Shown piece by piece: positions 1-7,175 of a DNA stretch of 8,802 nucleotides. Numbering within the stretch: position 1 is the first letter of the stretch; each line of letters begins with the position of its first letter. The notes beneath the pieces are model-generated. The model did no database searches. It saw nothing but the letters and a program-made list of their open reading frames with translations, and was not told the origin of the DNA. The stretch is taken from contig CALGWX010000266.1 of NCBI GenBank assembly GCA_937936215.1, forward strand, positions 1 to 8,802, written 5' to 3'. Origin of the DNA: an uncultured Burkholderiaceae bacterium (GTDB taxonomy: Bacteria; Pseudomonadota; Gammaproteobacteria; Burkholderiales; Burkholderiaceae_F). The position numbers and the translations under genes are program-made.

Positions 1-273
1 CTCGCCGTCGACCGCTGCCGCATCGACTTCGACTACTTCTACGCCCCGGAGGTGAGCGCCGCCGCGCGCCTGGACGACCAGCACTTCGCCGACGAGGTGC
101 AGGCCGAGGACATCGCCATCTGCGAGGCGGTGCAGCGCGGGCTGGCCAGCGGCTCGTACGTCACCGGGCGGCTGAACCCGCGGCAGGAAAGCGGGCTGTG
201 GCTGTTCCACGAGCTGCTGCGCGCGGCGTATCGCGAGGCGGGCGAGGGCTGCGAGGCAGCCACCGCGGCTTGA
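1..273 (+). CDS. Rieske aromatic ring-hydroxylating oxygenase alpha subunit, C-terminal fragment
   Basis: The reading frame is open from the first base, so the 5' part lies outside the window; 90 codons remain before TGA. The fragment matches the C-terminal end of the catalytic (SRPBCC-fold) domain of ring-hydroxylating oxygenase alpha subunits. The signs are an aromatic DFDYFYAPE strand, then an acidic EDIAICEAVQRGL helix, a G-x-L-N-P-R-x-E-S-G turn, and a final FHELLRAAY helix. In this family that end packs against the mononuclear iron site, while the Rieske 2Fe-2S domain and iron ligands lie upstream and cannot be seen here. The enzymes add oxygen to aromatic or quaternary-amine substrates using electrons from a separate reductase. 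The substrate cannot be read from this piece, and no reductase gene is visible downstream. The family call is fairly confident; a choline/carnitine monooxygenase-like member is equally possible. Confidence 0.72.
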   Translation, partial: LAVDRCRIDFDYFYAPEVSAAARLDDQHFADEVQAEDIAICEAVQRGLASGSYVTGRLNPRQESGLWLFHELLRAAYREAGEGCEAATAA

Positions 274-615
274 CGCGGTGCGCAGGCTCGGCCGCCGCGG
301 CACAAGGCAACGGGCGCTGCCGCAGCCGCCAGCGGCCTGCGCACAGGCACCGCCACCGCTGGCGCGAGACTTCGCGCGAGGCGGTGGCGCGCGCGCAGCG
401 CGACACGCGACGCCGCCCGGCGCGGCCGCTACTCGCCCTTCGCGGCTCACCCGGCCGCGACGCGGGGCACGACGCGCTGCCGCGCACCCCTTCGCCAGCG
501 TCGCTCGTGCGGTGCCGCGCGCGCGACCTACACTGCCCTAAAGCGCGGCCCGTCCCTGCGCTATTGGCCGCTCACCGTTCGCTGCAACCCCCGCCCGATC
601 CGACCCCCAGCCGCC
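274..615. other. 342-bp intergenic region with no supported gene
   Basis: This stretch separates the oxygenase fragment from the PLP enzyme, both on the + strand. Open frames here are GC-driven shadows with arginine- and alanine-rich translations and no recognisable domain. It holds one strong hairpin (351-389, listed separately). The start of the next gene at 616 has no clear Shine-Dalgarno. I found no convincing -35/-10 pair. Confidence 0.6.
351..389. repeat. GC-rich inverted repeat / hairpin
   Basis: CGCCACCGC at 351-359 is the exact reverse complement of GCGGTGGCG at 381-389. Inside it, CGCGA (363-367) pairs with TCGCG (372-376) around a GACT loop, so the element folds as a two-tier stem. 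No T-tract follows on either strand, so it is not a canonical intrinsic terminator. It may mark the end of the oxygenase transcript or simply reflect GC-rich drift. Confidence 0.45.
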
Positions 616-1584
616 ATGACGCTCGCCATCTCCTTCGCCGACATCGAAGCCGCCGCCGCCCGCCTGCGCGGCTTCGCCCACCGCACTCCGGTGATGACTT
701 CGCGTACGGCCGACGAGCTGACCGGCGCGAAGCTCTTCTTCAAGTGCGAGAACCTGCAGAAGATGGGCGCCTTCAAGTTCCGCGGCGCCTTCAACGCGCT
801 GGCGCAGTTCACGCTTCAGCAGCGCGAGAAGGGCGCGATCGCCTACTCCAGCGGCAACCACGCGCAGGCGATCGCGCTCGCTGCCCGGCTGCTCGGCATG
901 CCGGCCGTCATCGTGATGCCGCAGGACGCGCCGCCGCTGAAGATCGCCGCCACCCGCGGCTACGGCGCCGAGGTGATCCTGTACGACCGCTACACGCAGG
1001 ACCGCGAGGCGCTCGGCCGGCAACTCGCCTCCGAGCGCGGCATGACGCTGATCCCGCCCTACGACCACCCGCACGTGATGGCCGGCCAGGGCACCGCGGC
1101 GCTGGAGCTGATCGAGGACGCCGGCAGCCTCGACCTGCTGCTGGTGTGCGTCGGCGGCGGCGGGCTGATCTCCGGCTGCGCCACCGCCGCCAAGCATCTG
1201 CTGCCCGCCTGCCGCGTGATCGGCGTCGAGCCGGAGGCCGGCAACGACGTGCAGCAAAGCCTGCGCAAGGGCGAGATCGTGCACATCGACGTGCCGAGGA
1301 CCATCGCCGACGGCGCGCAGACGCAGCACGCCGGGCAGCTCACGTTCCCGGTGATCCAGGCGCTCGTCGACGACGTGCTCACCGTCAGCGACGCGCAGCT
1401 GGTGCGCACGATGCGCTTCTTCATGGAACGGATGAAGCTGGTGGTCGAGCCGACTGGCTGCCTCGGTGCGGCTGCGGCGCTGGAAGGCGTGTTGCCGGTG
1501 CGCGGCCTGCGCGTCGGCGTCATCGTCAGCGGCGGCAACATCGACGCCGAGCGTTACGCCCGGCTGCTGCTGGAGGCGCGCTGA
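616..1584 (+). CDS. Threonine/serine dehydratase-like PLP enzyme (threo-3-hydroxyaspartate dehydratase / serine racemase group)
   Basis: This is a complete 322-residue fold-type II PLP protein, the usual length of a dehydratase lacking the regulatory ACT domain of IlvA, so it is more likely catabolic than part of isoleucine synthesis. GAFKFRGAFN carries the Schiff-base lysine K54. SSGNHAQA (78-85) binds cofactor and substrate carboxylate. The glycine loop GGGGL (180-184) holds the PLP phosphate, and SGGN (305-308) contacts the pyridine nitrogen. S79 aligns with the second catalytic base (S84) of mammalian serine racemase. E205, G209 and D211 reproduce the E-x3-(A/G)-x-D divalent-metal site of serine racemase and yeast 3-hydroxyaspartate dehydratase. 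Expected reactions are deamination of serine, threonine or 3-hydroxyaspartate to the keto acid, possibly with racemase activity; sequence alone does not fix the substrate. ATG 616 was chosen because the family's N-terminus (ADIEAAAARL...RTPV) starts just after it, although the Shine-Dalgarno is weak. The gene appears monocistronic and converges on the BLUF gene. Confidence 0.9.
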   Translation: MTLAISFADIEAAAARLRGFAHRTPVMTSRTADELTGAKLFFKCENLQKMGAFKFRGAFNALAQFTLQQREKGAIAYSSGNHAQAIALAARLLGMPAVIVMPQDAPPLKIAATRGYGAEVILYDRYTQDREALGRQLASERGMTLIPPYDHPHVMAGQGTAALELIEDAGSLDLLLVCVGGGGLISGCATAAKHLLPACRVIGVEPEAGNDVQQSLRKGEIVHIDVPRTIADGAQTQHAGQLTFPVIQALVDDVLTVSDAQLVRTMRFFMERMKLVVEPTGCLGAAAALEGVLPVRGLRVGVIVSGGNIDAERYARLLLEAR

Positions 1585-1691
1585 GCGCGGCGCCCGCTGC
1601 GGCTGCCGTTCAGCGGCGCCGCCGGGGCGGCCGTCGTTGACGGGCTGAGCTCGCCTTCGCCCGCCGCGACAGCGCGTCGTCGGCACGAGCG

Positions 1692-1715
1692 GCGCGGGCT
1701 GCGCTCTGCCCGCGC
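1692..1715. terminator. Possible convergent-gene hairpin (no U-tract)
   Basis: GCGCGGGC (1692-1699) and GCCCGCGC (1708-1715) are perfect inverted repeats around an 8-nt loop. The hairpin lies between the convergent PLP-enzyme gene (+) and BLUF gene (-), where a shared transcription end is expected. Neither flank has a run of T, so intrinsic termination is doubtful and the call rests mainly on position. Confidence 0.3.
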
Positions 1716-1775
1716 GGGCGCACGCGGACCCCCGGAACCCCCCGCCTGACGTCGCTTGACTTCGACGACGGTGGC

Positions 1776-2204
1776 TCAGCCGGTGCGGCCGAGGATCGAC
1801 GCCGTGGCCATCAGGTCGTCGAGCAGCGCCATCGACGCCGCGCCGGTGACCGAGAACGGGTCGAGTTCCGGCAACTCGGAGTGCTTCAGCAGCAGCGACG
1901 GGTTGATCTTCTTCAGGTTGACATGCCCCATCGTCCAGCCGGCGAAGCGGCGCTCGGCGATCTCCTCGTACAGCAGCAGCATCACCTCGCGATGGCGCGA
2001 GTCGCGCACGATGGTGTTGTACAGGCCGTTGACCGCGGCGCGGCCGCCTTCAAGCACCTGCATGTAGACGTCGCCGCCGTAGCACAGCACGCCGGTGATG
2101 CCGAGGACCGGGTTGTGCGCGTGCGAGGAGCGCAGGATCGAGTCGATCAGGTCGGAGGTCACCGGCTCGGCGGCGCGGCTGGCGTAGAGCAGTCGGACAA
2201 GCAC
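1776..2204 (-). CDS. BLUF-domain blue-light photoreceptor, short type
   Basis: This 142-residue protein is almost entirely a BLUF (blue light using FAD) domain plus a roughly 45-residue C-terminal tail, the architecture of BlrB and PixD rather than of BLUF fused to an enzyme. Every residue of the photocycle is present and collinear with AppA: tyrosine Y7, flavin-contacting N31, glutamine Q49, W90 and M92 (AppA Y21, N45, Q63, W104, M106, a constant offset of 14). Light should rearrange the Y-Q hydrogen-bond network next to FAD. With no effector domain, the output must go through a protein partner, probably via the C-terminal helices. The start is GTG 2204, supported by AAGGAG six bases upstream (2211-2216) and by the family N-terminus (LVRLLYAS). 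The gene begins 16 nt after the folE stop on the same strand, so the two are almost certainly co-transcribed. Confidence 0.93.
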   Translation of the reverse strand: MLVRLLYASRAAEPVTSDLIDSILRSSHAHNPVLGITGVLCYGGDVYMQVLEGGRAAVNGLYNTIVRDSRHREVMLLLYEEIAERRFAGWTMGHVNLKKINPSLLLKHSELPELDPFSVTGAASMALLDDLMATASILGRTG

Positions 2205-2210
2205 GCTGTT

Positions 2211-2216
2211 CTCCTT
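2211..2216 (-). promoter_or_regulatory. Ribosome binding site of the BLUF gene
   Basis: On the minus strand AAGGAG stands six bases before the GTG start at 2204, inside the 16-nt gap after the folE TAG stop. It fixes GTG as the start and suggests the BLUF gene is translated from the folE mRNA with close coupling. Confidence 0.8.
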
Positions 2217-2220
2217 GGGC

Positions 2221-2946
2221 CTACTTCTTGTTGTTGACGAGGGACAGGAACTCGCGGCGCAAGTTGGCGTCCTTCAGGAAGACGCCGCGCATCACGCTGT
2301 TGATCATCTTCGAGTCGGTGTCCTTCACCCCGCGCCACTGCATGCAGAAGTGGTCGGCCTCCATCACCACCGCCAGGCCGTCGGGCTGCATCCGCTCGGT
2401 GAGCAGGTCCGCCAGCCGCGTGACCGCCTCTTCCTGGATCTGCGGCCGGCTCATCACCCAGTCCGTCAGGCGCACGAACTTCGACAGCCCGATCAGGTTG
2501 GAGTGCTCGTTGGGCATGACGCCGATCCACACCCGGCCGATGATCGGGCAAAGATGGTGCGAGCAGGCGCTACGCACCGTGATCGGGCCGACGATCATCA
2601 GCTCGTTCAGGCCCTCGACGTTCGGGAACTCCGTCACCGGCGGCGGCGGCAGATAGCGGCCGCGGAAGACCTCGGTCAGGTACATCTTGGCCACGCGGCC
2701 GGCGGTGTCGCGGGTGTTGTGATCGTTCTCGGTGTCGATGACCAGGCTGTTGAGCACCTCGAGCAGCTTGCCCTCGACCTCGGCCTTCAGCTGCTCCAGC
2801 TCGCCCGGCTCGATGAAGCGGGCGATGTTGTCGTTGGCGTGAAAGCGCGTGCGCGACTTCTTCAGCCGCTCGCGGATCTTGACGGACACCGGCACGCCGG
2901 GGTCGGAGTCGAGCGCCGGCAACGGTTCGGGCTGCGGAGTGTTCAT
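2221..2946 (-). CDS. folE: GTP cyclohydrolase I (FolE)
   Basis: FolE opens the guanine ring of GTP to give formate and 7,8-dihydroneopterin triphosphate, the first step to tetrahydrofolate; it works in the cytoplasm as a zinc-dependent homodecamer. The 241-residue protein has a variable N-terminal stretch (about 1-45) and the tunnel fold after it. Zinc ligands are C128, H131 and C201 (E. coli C110, H113, C181), and H130 is the catalytic histidine (E. coli H112). GLSK (S155, K156), R159, Q171-E172 and R205 match the GTP-binding residues S135, K136, R139, Q151-E152 and R185. The motif reads C-S-H-H where E. coli, Bacillus and human enzymes have C-E-H-H. ATG 2946 was chosen; an upstream in-frame TTG at 3003 adds 19 residues without family resemblance. 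It is the first gene of a two-gene unit with the BLUF gene. The 190 bp to the aminopeptidase stop probably holds its promoter, though I cannot pin one down. Confidence 0.95.
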   Translation of the reverse strand: MNTPQPEPLPALDSDPGVPVSVKIRERLKKSRTRFHANDNIARFIEPGELEQLKAEVEGKLLEVLNSLVIDTENDHNTRDTAGRVAKMYLTEVFRGRYLPPPPVTEFPNVEGLNELMIVGPITVRSACSHHLCPIIGRVWIGVMPNEHSNLIGLSKFVRLTDWVMSRPQIQEEAVTRLADLLTERMQPDGLAVVMEADHFCMQWRGVKDTDSKMINSVMRGVFLKDANLRREFLSLVNNKK

Positions 2947-3136
2947 CGCGGTTCGCCGAAGGGTGGATCCGGGCCGATGGTAGACGGATTCGCCGTTCGG
3001 CAAGTGACAGCCCGCGCCGACCGACCGGCAACCGACGACGCGGCCGACCTTCTATGTCGCGCAACCCCGGTGTGGCGGACATGTGCCCGCGCGAGGATTG
3101 GCGCTGCGGCGGCCGCGTGGCGCGATGGGTTGCCGG

Positions 3137-4534
<1,398 letters not shown>

Positions 4535-4743
4535 CGTTGAAGTTCCCCGGAACGGCTCGGAGCAAAGGCCGCGATTGTCCATCACAGGCGCCTCGCCTGC
4601 CGTGCGAAACTGGGCCCGTTCGAATCGGCACGACCTTTTCCGGGTTCCGCCCGAGGCTGTCGCGAAGCGCAGTCGCCGTCGCCGCGATTGCGCCGCGCCG
4701 CCCCCGCGCGCCGTTGCCTGGCCGTTATCTCAAGGAGACCGCA
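4535..4743. promoter_or_regulatory. Divergent intergenic region with the methionine synthase RBS
   Basis: This 209-bp region must hold the promoters of the aminopeptidase (-) and the methionine synthase-like gene (+). A strong Shine-Dalgarno AAGGAG sits at 4732-4737, but no ATG, GTG or TTG follows at usable distance. A small palindrome, CAGGCG at 4585-4590 facing CGCCTG at 4594-4599, could be an operator. A + strand frame is open across the whole region from an ATG at 4537, but its translation is basic, low-complexity and unlike the family. No MetR-type TGAA-N5-TTCA box was seen. Confidence 0.5.
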
Positions 4744-5778
4744 ACGCTGTTCCCCGCCACCCTCGCCGGCAGCCTGCCCAAGCCCTCCTGGCTCGCCGAG
4801 ACCAGCAAGCTCTGGCCGCAGTGGCGCGCGCAGGGCGAGCAGCTTGCCGAGGCCAAGCGCGACGCCACCCTGCTGTGGCTGAAACTGCAGGAGGACGCGG
4901 GGCTGGACATCGTCGGCAACGGCGAGCAGTCGCGGCAGCACTTCGTGCACGGCTTCCTCGAAGCGGTGGAGGGCACCGACTTCGAGCACAAGGTCGAAAT
5001 CGGCATCCGCGCCGACCGCTACAAGGCGATGGTGCCGCAGGTGGTCGGCCCGCTTCGCCTGCGCGGCCGCGTGCACGCGACCGAGGCGCGGCTGACGCGC
5101 GCCCACACGGGCAAGCAGCTGAAGTTCACCCTGCCCGGGCCAATGACGATCGTCGACACCGTGGCCGACCGCCACTACGGCGATCGCGTCAAGCTCGCCT
5201 TCGCCTTCGCCGAATTGCTGAAGCAGTAAGCCCGGGCGTTACAGGCCGCCGGCGTCGACGTGATCCAGTTCGACGAGCCGGCCTTCAACGTCTACATGAA
5301 GGAGGCCGCCGACTGGGGTGTCGCCGCGCTCGAACGCGCCGCCGAGGGCCTTTCCTGCACGACCGCCGTGCACATCTGCTATGGCTACGGCATCCAGGCC
5401 AACGTCGACTGGAAGGCCAGCCTGGGCCACGAATGGCGGCAGTACGAGCAGGTGTTCCCGGCGCTGGCGAAGAGCACGATCCAGCAGGTGTCGCTGGAGT
5501 GCATCCACTCGCACGTGCCGATGGAACTGATGCGGCTGCTCGACGGCAAGGACGTGCTGGTCGGCGTGATCGACGTGGCCTCGAACACGGTGGAGACGCC
5601 GGAGGAAGTGGCCGACACGATCGGCCGCGCGCTGCAGTACGTCGCCCGCGAGAAGCTCTATGCCTGCACCAACTGCGGCATGGCGCCGATGCCGCGCGAG
5701 GTCGCGCTGGCGAAGCTGGAAGCGCTGGCGACGGGGGCGGCGCTGGCGCGGGAACGATACGACCAGTTCACGCCATGA
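4744..5778 (+). pseudogene. Cobalamin-independent methionine synthase core (MetE C-terminal-domain / MesD-like), interrupted by a nonsense codon
   Basis: Read through its stop, the gene gives about 344 residues matching stand-alone proteins that resemble the catalytic C-terminal half of MetE and transfer a methyl group to homocysteine. The N-terminal part shows AGSLPKPSWLAE, the GEQSRQHF motif and LPGPMTIVDT. The rest holds the zinc site: histidine and cysteine of VHICYG (codons 5371 and 5377), glutamate of SLEC (5497) and cysteine of TNCGM (5674). Codon 162 is TAA (5227-5229), where relatives as I recall them have Glu in N-Q-E-A-K-E-L; GAA to TAA is one base change. The frame is unshifted and everything after it is conserved. 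The start is also abnormal: AAGGAG (4732-4737) is followed after six bases by ACG, one base from ATG. The family recalled from memory includes MesD, which works with MesX (DUF1852); no such neighbour is in this window. A recent pseudogene is likeliest; sequencing error, readthrough or separate translation of the halves remain possible. Confidence 0.85.
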
Positions 5779-5805
5779 TCCGTCGATGGCTGCGGCGGAA
5801 CACCC

Positions 5806-5829
5806 AAAAGATACCCGGCAGATGCCGGG
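5806..5829 (-). terminator. Intrinsic terminator of the first PEP-CTERM gene
   Basis: CCCGGCA (5814-5820) and TGCCGGG (5823-5829) form a perfect hairpin. Read on the minus strand it is followed by TATCTTTT, a short U-tract, and it lies 26 bp after the stop of the PEP-CTERM gene that ends at 5856. On the plus strand a weaker CTCCTTT follows, so it may also end the convergent methionine synthase transcript. Confidence 0.7.
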
Positions 5830-5855
5830 CTCCTTTCGGGCGACGCTTTGGTCGA

Positions 5856-6752
5856 TCAGTGCCGACGCCGCCCGGCGACGACCAGACCCGCGAGAGCAAG
5901 CCCGACGAGCACGAGGGAGGCCGGTTCCGGCACGCGGTTGTCGAGTTGCACGCGTACGTTGTCGATATAGAAGCCCTGTGCATTGGGGGCCGCTGTGCCG
6001 CTGAGGCGAAATAGGAACGTCTGCACCGGCACGCCATTGGGATGCAGAAGCGGCTGGTTGGCGGCGTAGAAGGACTCCCAGCTCTTGATCGTCGCCACGA
6101 GCGAGTTGTTCAGATAGACCTTGGCGACATCGTTGAACGCGCCGTCGTAGAAATCGATCTCATACCGCAGATTCGCCCACTGGCTGAAGCCGATCGTGCC
6201 CAGCGTCATCGGGCCGACGAAATTGCCGCCAGCATCGACGTCAAAGGTGCTGACCTCAACGCCGCCTGCCTTGCTTTCAAGCGCGATGAAGCCCTGGCGC
6301 GCGCCCAGCCCATTGTCCGGGCTGATCGTTATGCGAGCGCCTGAATCAAACGCGTCAAGAATCGACCGAAAATCGAAAGAGCCGATGAATCGGCTGTACG
6401 ACGCGCCGGTCGAGCTTTCTCCAGCGAAGTACTGGGGCTGACTGTTGGTCGGGTTCGCGGGGGTCATCCCCGTGCCGCCGGGCCTCGGCGCAAAGGGCAT
6501 GTCGCTGAACGAACCCGACGTCGTATTGTTCGACAGCCGCAGCGCCTTGTTGCCCGCGCCGAGGTCGACGACCTCCTGGGTGTAGCTCCCGGTGACGGCC
6601 CAACCGCCCTGGCCGTTGACGGAACCCGTTGTAAACGCGTTGAAGTCGGTGAAGTGCGTCGTCACGGGCGCCGCCTGCAGACCCGCCGTGGCGAACGTAA
6701 CGGCGGCCGCTACCGCCACGGCGCGTAGCCTTCCTGCCTGTGCTATTGGCAT
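5856..6752 (-). CDS. PEP-CTERM sorting-domain exported protein (A)
   Basis: This 298-residue protein has a Sec signal peptide at 1-27 (basic start, alanine/valine-rich core, GLQA cleavage site). It ends in a classic PEP-CTERM tripartite signal: V-P-E-P (274-277), a hydrophobic helix of about 17 residues, and R-R-R-H. Such proteins are exported, held in the inner membrane by that helix, then cut by an exosortase (EpsH/XrtA type) for release to the surface or exopolysaccharide matrix. The middle (about 35-265) is glycine-, serine- and asparagine-rich with alternating aromatic strands and a late G-F-Y-I-D-N-V-R-V motif, which suggests a concanavalin/LamG-like beta-sandwich; I cannot name a family or ligand. 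The mature part has no cysteines. ATG 6752 has GAGG seven bases upstream. A sigma-54-like element lies at 6800-6815 and a terminator follows the stop. Similar end signals, but not a similar middle, occur in the next gene. Confidence 0.92.
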   Translation of the reverse strand: MPIAQAGRLRAVAVAAAVTFATAGLQAAPVTTHFTDFNAFTTGSVNGQGGWAVTGSYTQEVVDLGAGNKALRLSNNTTSGSFSDMPFAPRPGGTGMTPANPTNSQPQYFAGESSTGASYSRFIGSFDFRSILDAFDSGARITISPDNGLGARQGFIALESKAGGVEVSTFDVDAGGNFVGPMTLGTIGFSQWANLRYEIDFYDGAFNDVAKVYLNNSLVATIKSWESFYAANQPLLHPNGVPVQTFLFRLSGTAAPNAQGFYIDNVRVQLDNRVPEPASLVLVGLALAGLVVAGRRRH

Positions 6753-6799
6753 CCTTGAACCTCGCCAGTATCAACTGCAAACTGCAGCCGATGATTGCA

Positions 6800-6815
6800 C
6801 GCAAGAGCCATGCCT
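6800..6815 (-). promoter_or_regulatory. Putative sigma-54 promoter of PEP-CTERM gene A
   Basis: On the minus strand the site reads AGGCATGGCTCTTGCG. It has the invariant GG-N10-GC of RpoN promoters and agrees with TGGCACGRNNNTTGCW at GGCA, G, R and TTGC. The implied start would be near 6789, leaving a leader of about 37 nt. Known PEP-CTERM systems in betaproteobacteria use RpoN with PrsK/PrsR, which fits. Confidence 0.6.
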
Positions 6816-6833
6816 GCGCGTTCAACTTCGCCA

Positions 6834-6850
6834 GGATTTTCATACACTTA
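6834..6850 (-). promoter_or_regulatory. Motif shared by both PEP-CTERM promoters (copy A)
   Basis: The minus strand reads TAAGTGTATGAAAATCC. The other PEP-CTERM gene has TAAGTGCGTGGTTTACC at almost the same distance from its GG-N10-GC element (30 versus 31 bp between the hexamer and the GG). Ten of 17 positions are identical, in the pattern TAAGTG-YR-TG-R-WWWW-CC. It may be an activator or IHF-type site; chance is not excluded. Confidence 0.35.
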
Positions 6851-6988
6851 CGCAATTCCGCTTCCGTCTTGAGACTCGGGCTCATGCGCGGACTGTCAAG
6901 AATTTAGACGACAAGCCGACAATCCGGGTTCGGGTTCGCCAGCAGGATGAGGATGGCACGACAAACGGCCGGCAAGTAGCTCGGCAGT

Positions 6989-7006
6989 GACGAAAGCCGT
7001 TTCGTC
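6989..7006. repeat. Perfect palindrome GACGAAA-GCCG-TTTCGTC
   Basis: Seven-base arms flank a 4-nt spacer. It lies about 175 bp upstream of the sigma-54-like element of PEP-CTERM gene A, a distance at which NtrC-family activators often bind. I found no matching palindrome upstream of the second PEP-CTERM gene, so a role as enhancer is only a suggestion. Confidence 0.35.
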
Positions 7007-7128
7007 TCCGGCTCAACCTCGCCTTGCTCGAAGCGCCTTCGGCCGGACGTCGTCGCCCAGATTGAAGCGCTGGCGGCGAATGGCGTAGCGGCGCTGGTGT
7101 CAAGACGGTTCTTCTTGATCCCCAAGAG

Positions 7129-7158
7129 TAAACGGCCCCGCCAAGGCGGGGCTGTTTA
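7129..7158 (-). terminator. Intrinsic terminator of the second PEP-CTERM gene
   Basis: TAAACGGCCCCGCC (7129-7142) pairs with GGCGGGGCTGTTTA (7145-7158), a 14-bp stem with one G-U type mismatch and a 2-nt spacer. On the minus strand it ends in GTTTACTCTT. It starts 17 bp after the stop of the gene that ends at 7176. The AT-rich outer arms make it partly symmetrical. Confidence 0.8.
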
Positions 7159-7175
7159 GGTGCGGCGGAAGCGCC

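Larger units (their letters stand above)
6816..7128. other. Intergenic region upstream of PEP-CTERM gene A, no supported gene
   Basis: This region is visibly less GC-biased than the metabolic genes. It contains the TAAGTG-type motif at 6834-6850 and a perfect 7-bp palindrome at 6989-7006. Minus strand frames of about 73 codons start here but show no domain, plausible RBS or family-like sequence. A + strand frame is open from 6980 through the terminator stem to 7159 but lacks an ATG, GTG or TTG with a Shine-Dalgarno. I treat the region as regulatory/non-coding. Confidence 0.55.

Noticed and set aside
198..1640. Long + strand frame of 480 codons overlapping the PLP enzyme in another frame
   Set aside because: It is arginine- and alanine-rich shadow coding produced by high GC. 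The real gene in the overlapping frame has every family motif.
538..1686. Long minus strand frame opposite the PLP enzyme
   Set aside because: It is antisense to a clearly recognised gene, with His/Arg/Gln-rich low-complexity translation and no domain.
1751..1767. CGTCG...CGACG repeat after the BLUF gene as its terminator
   Set aside because: The arms are five bases with a long loop and no T-run. It is too weak to list.
4537..5229. Taking the ATG at 4537 as start of a separate complete 230-residue gene
   Set aside because: The first 69 residues have no family resemblance and cross the divergent promoter region. The end at 5229 falls inside a conserved domain that continues in the same frame.
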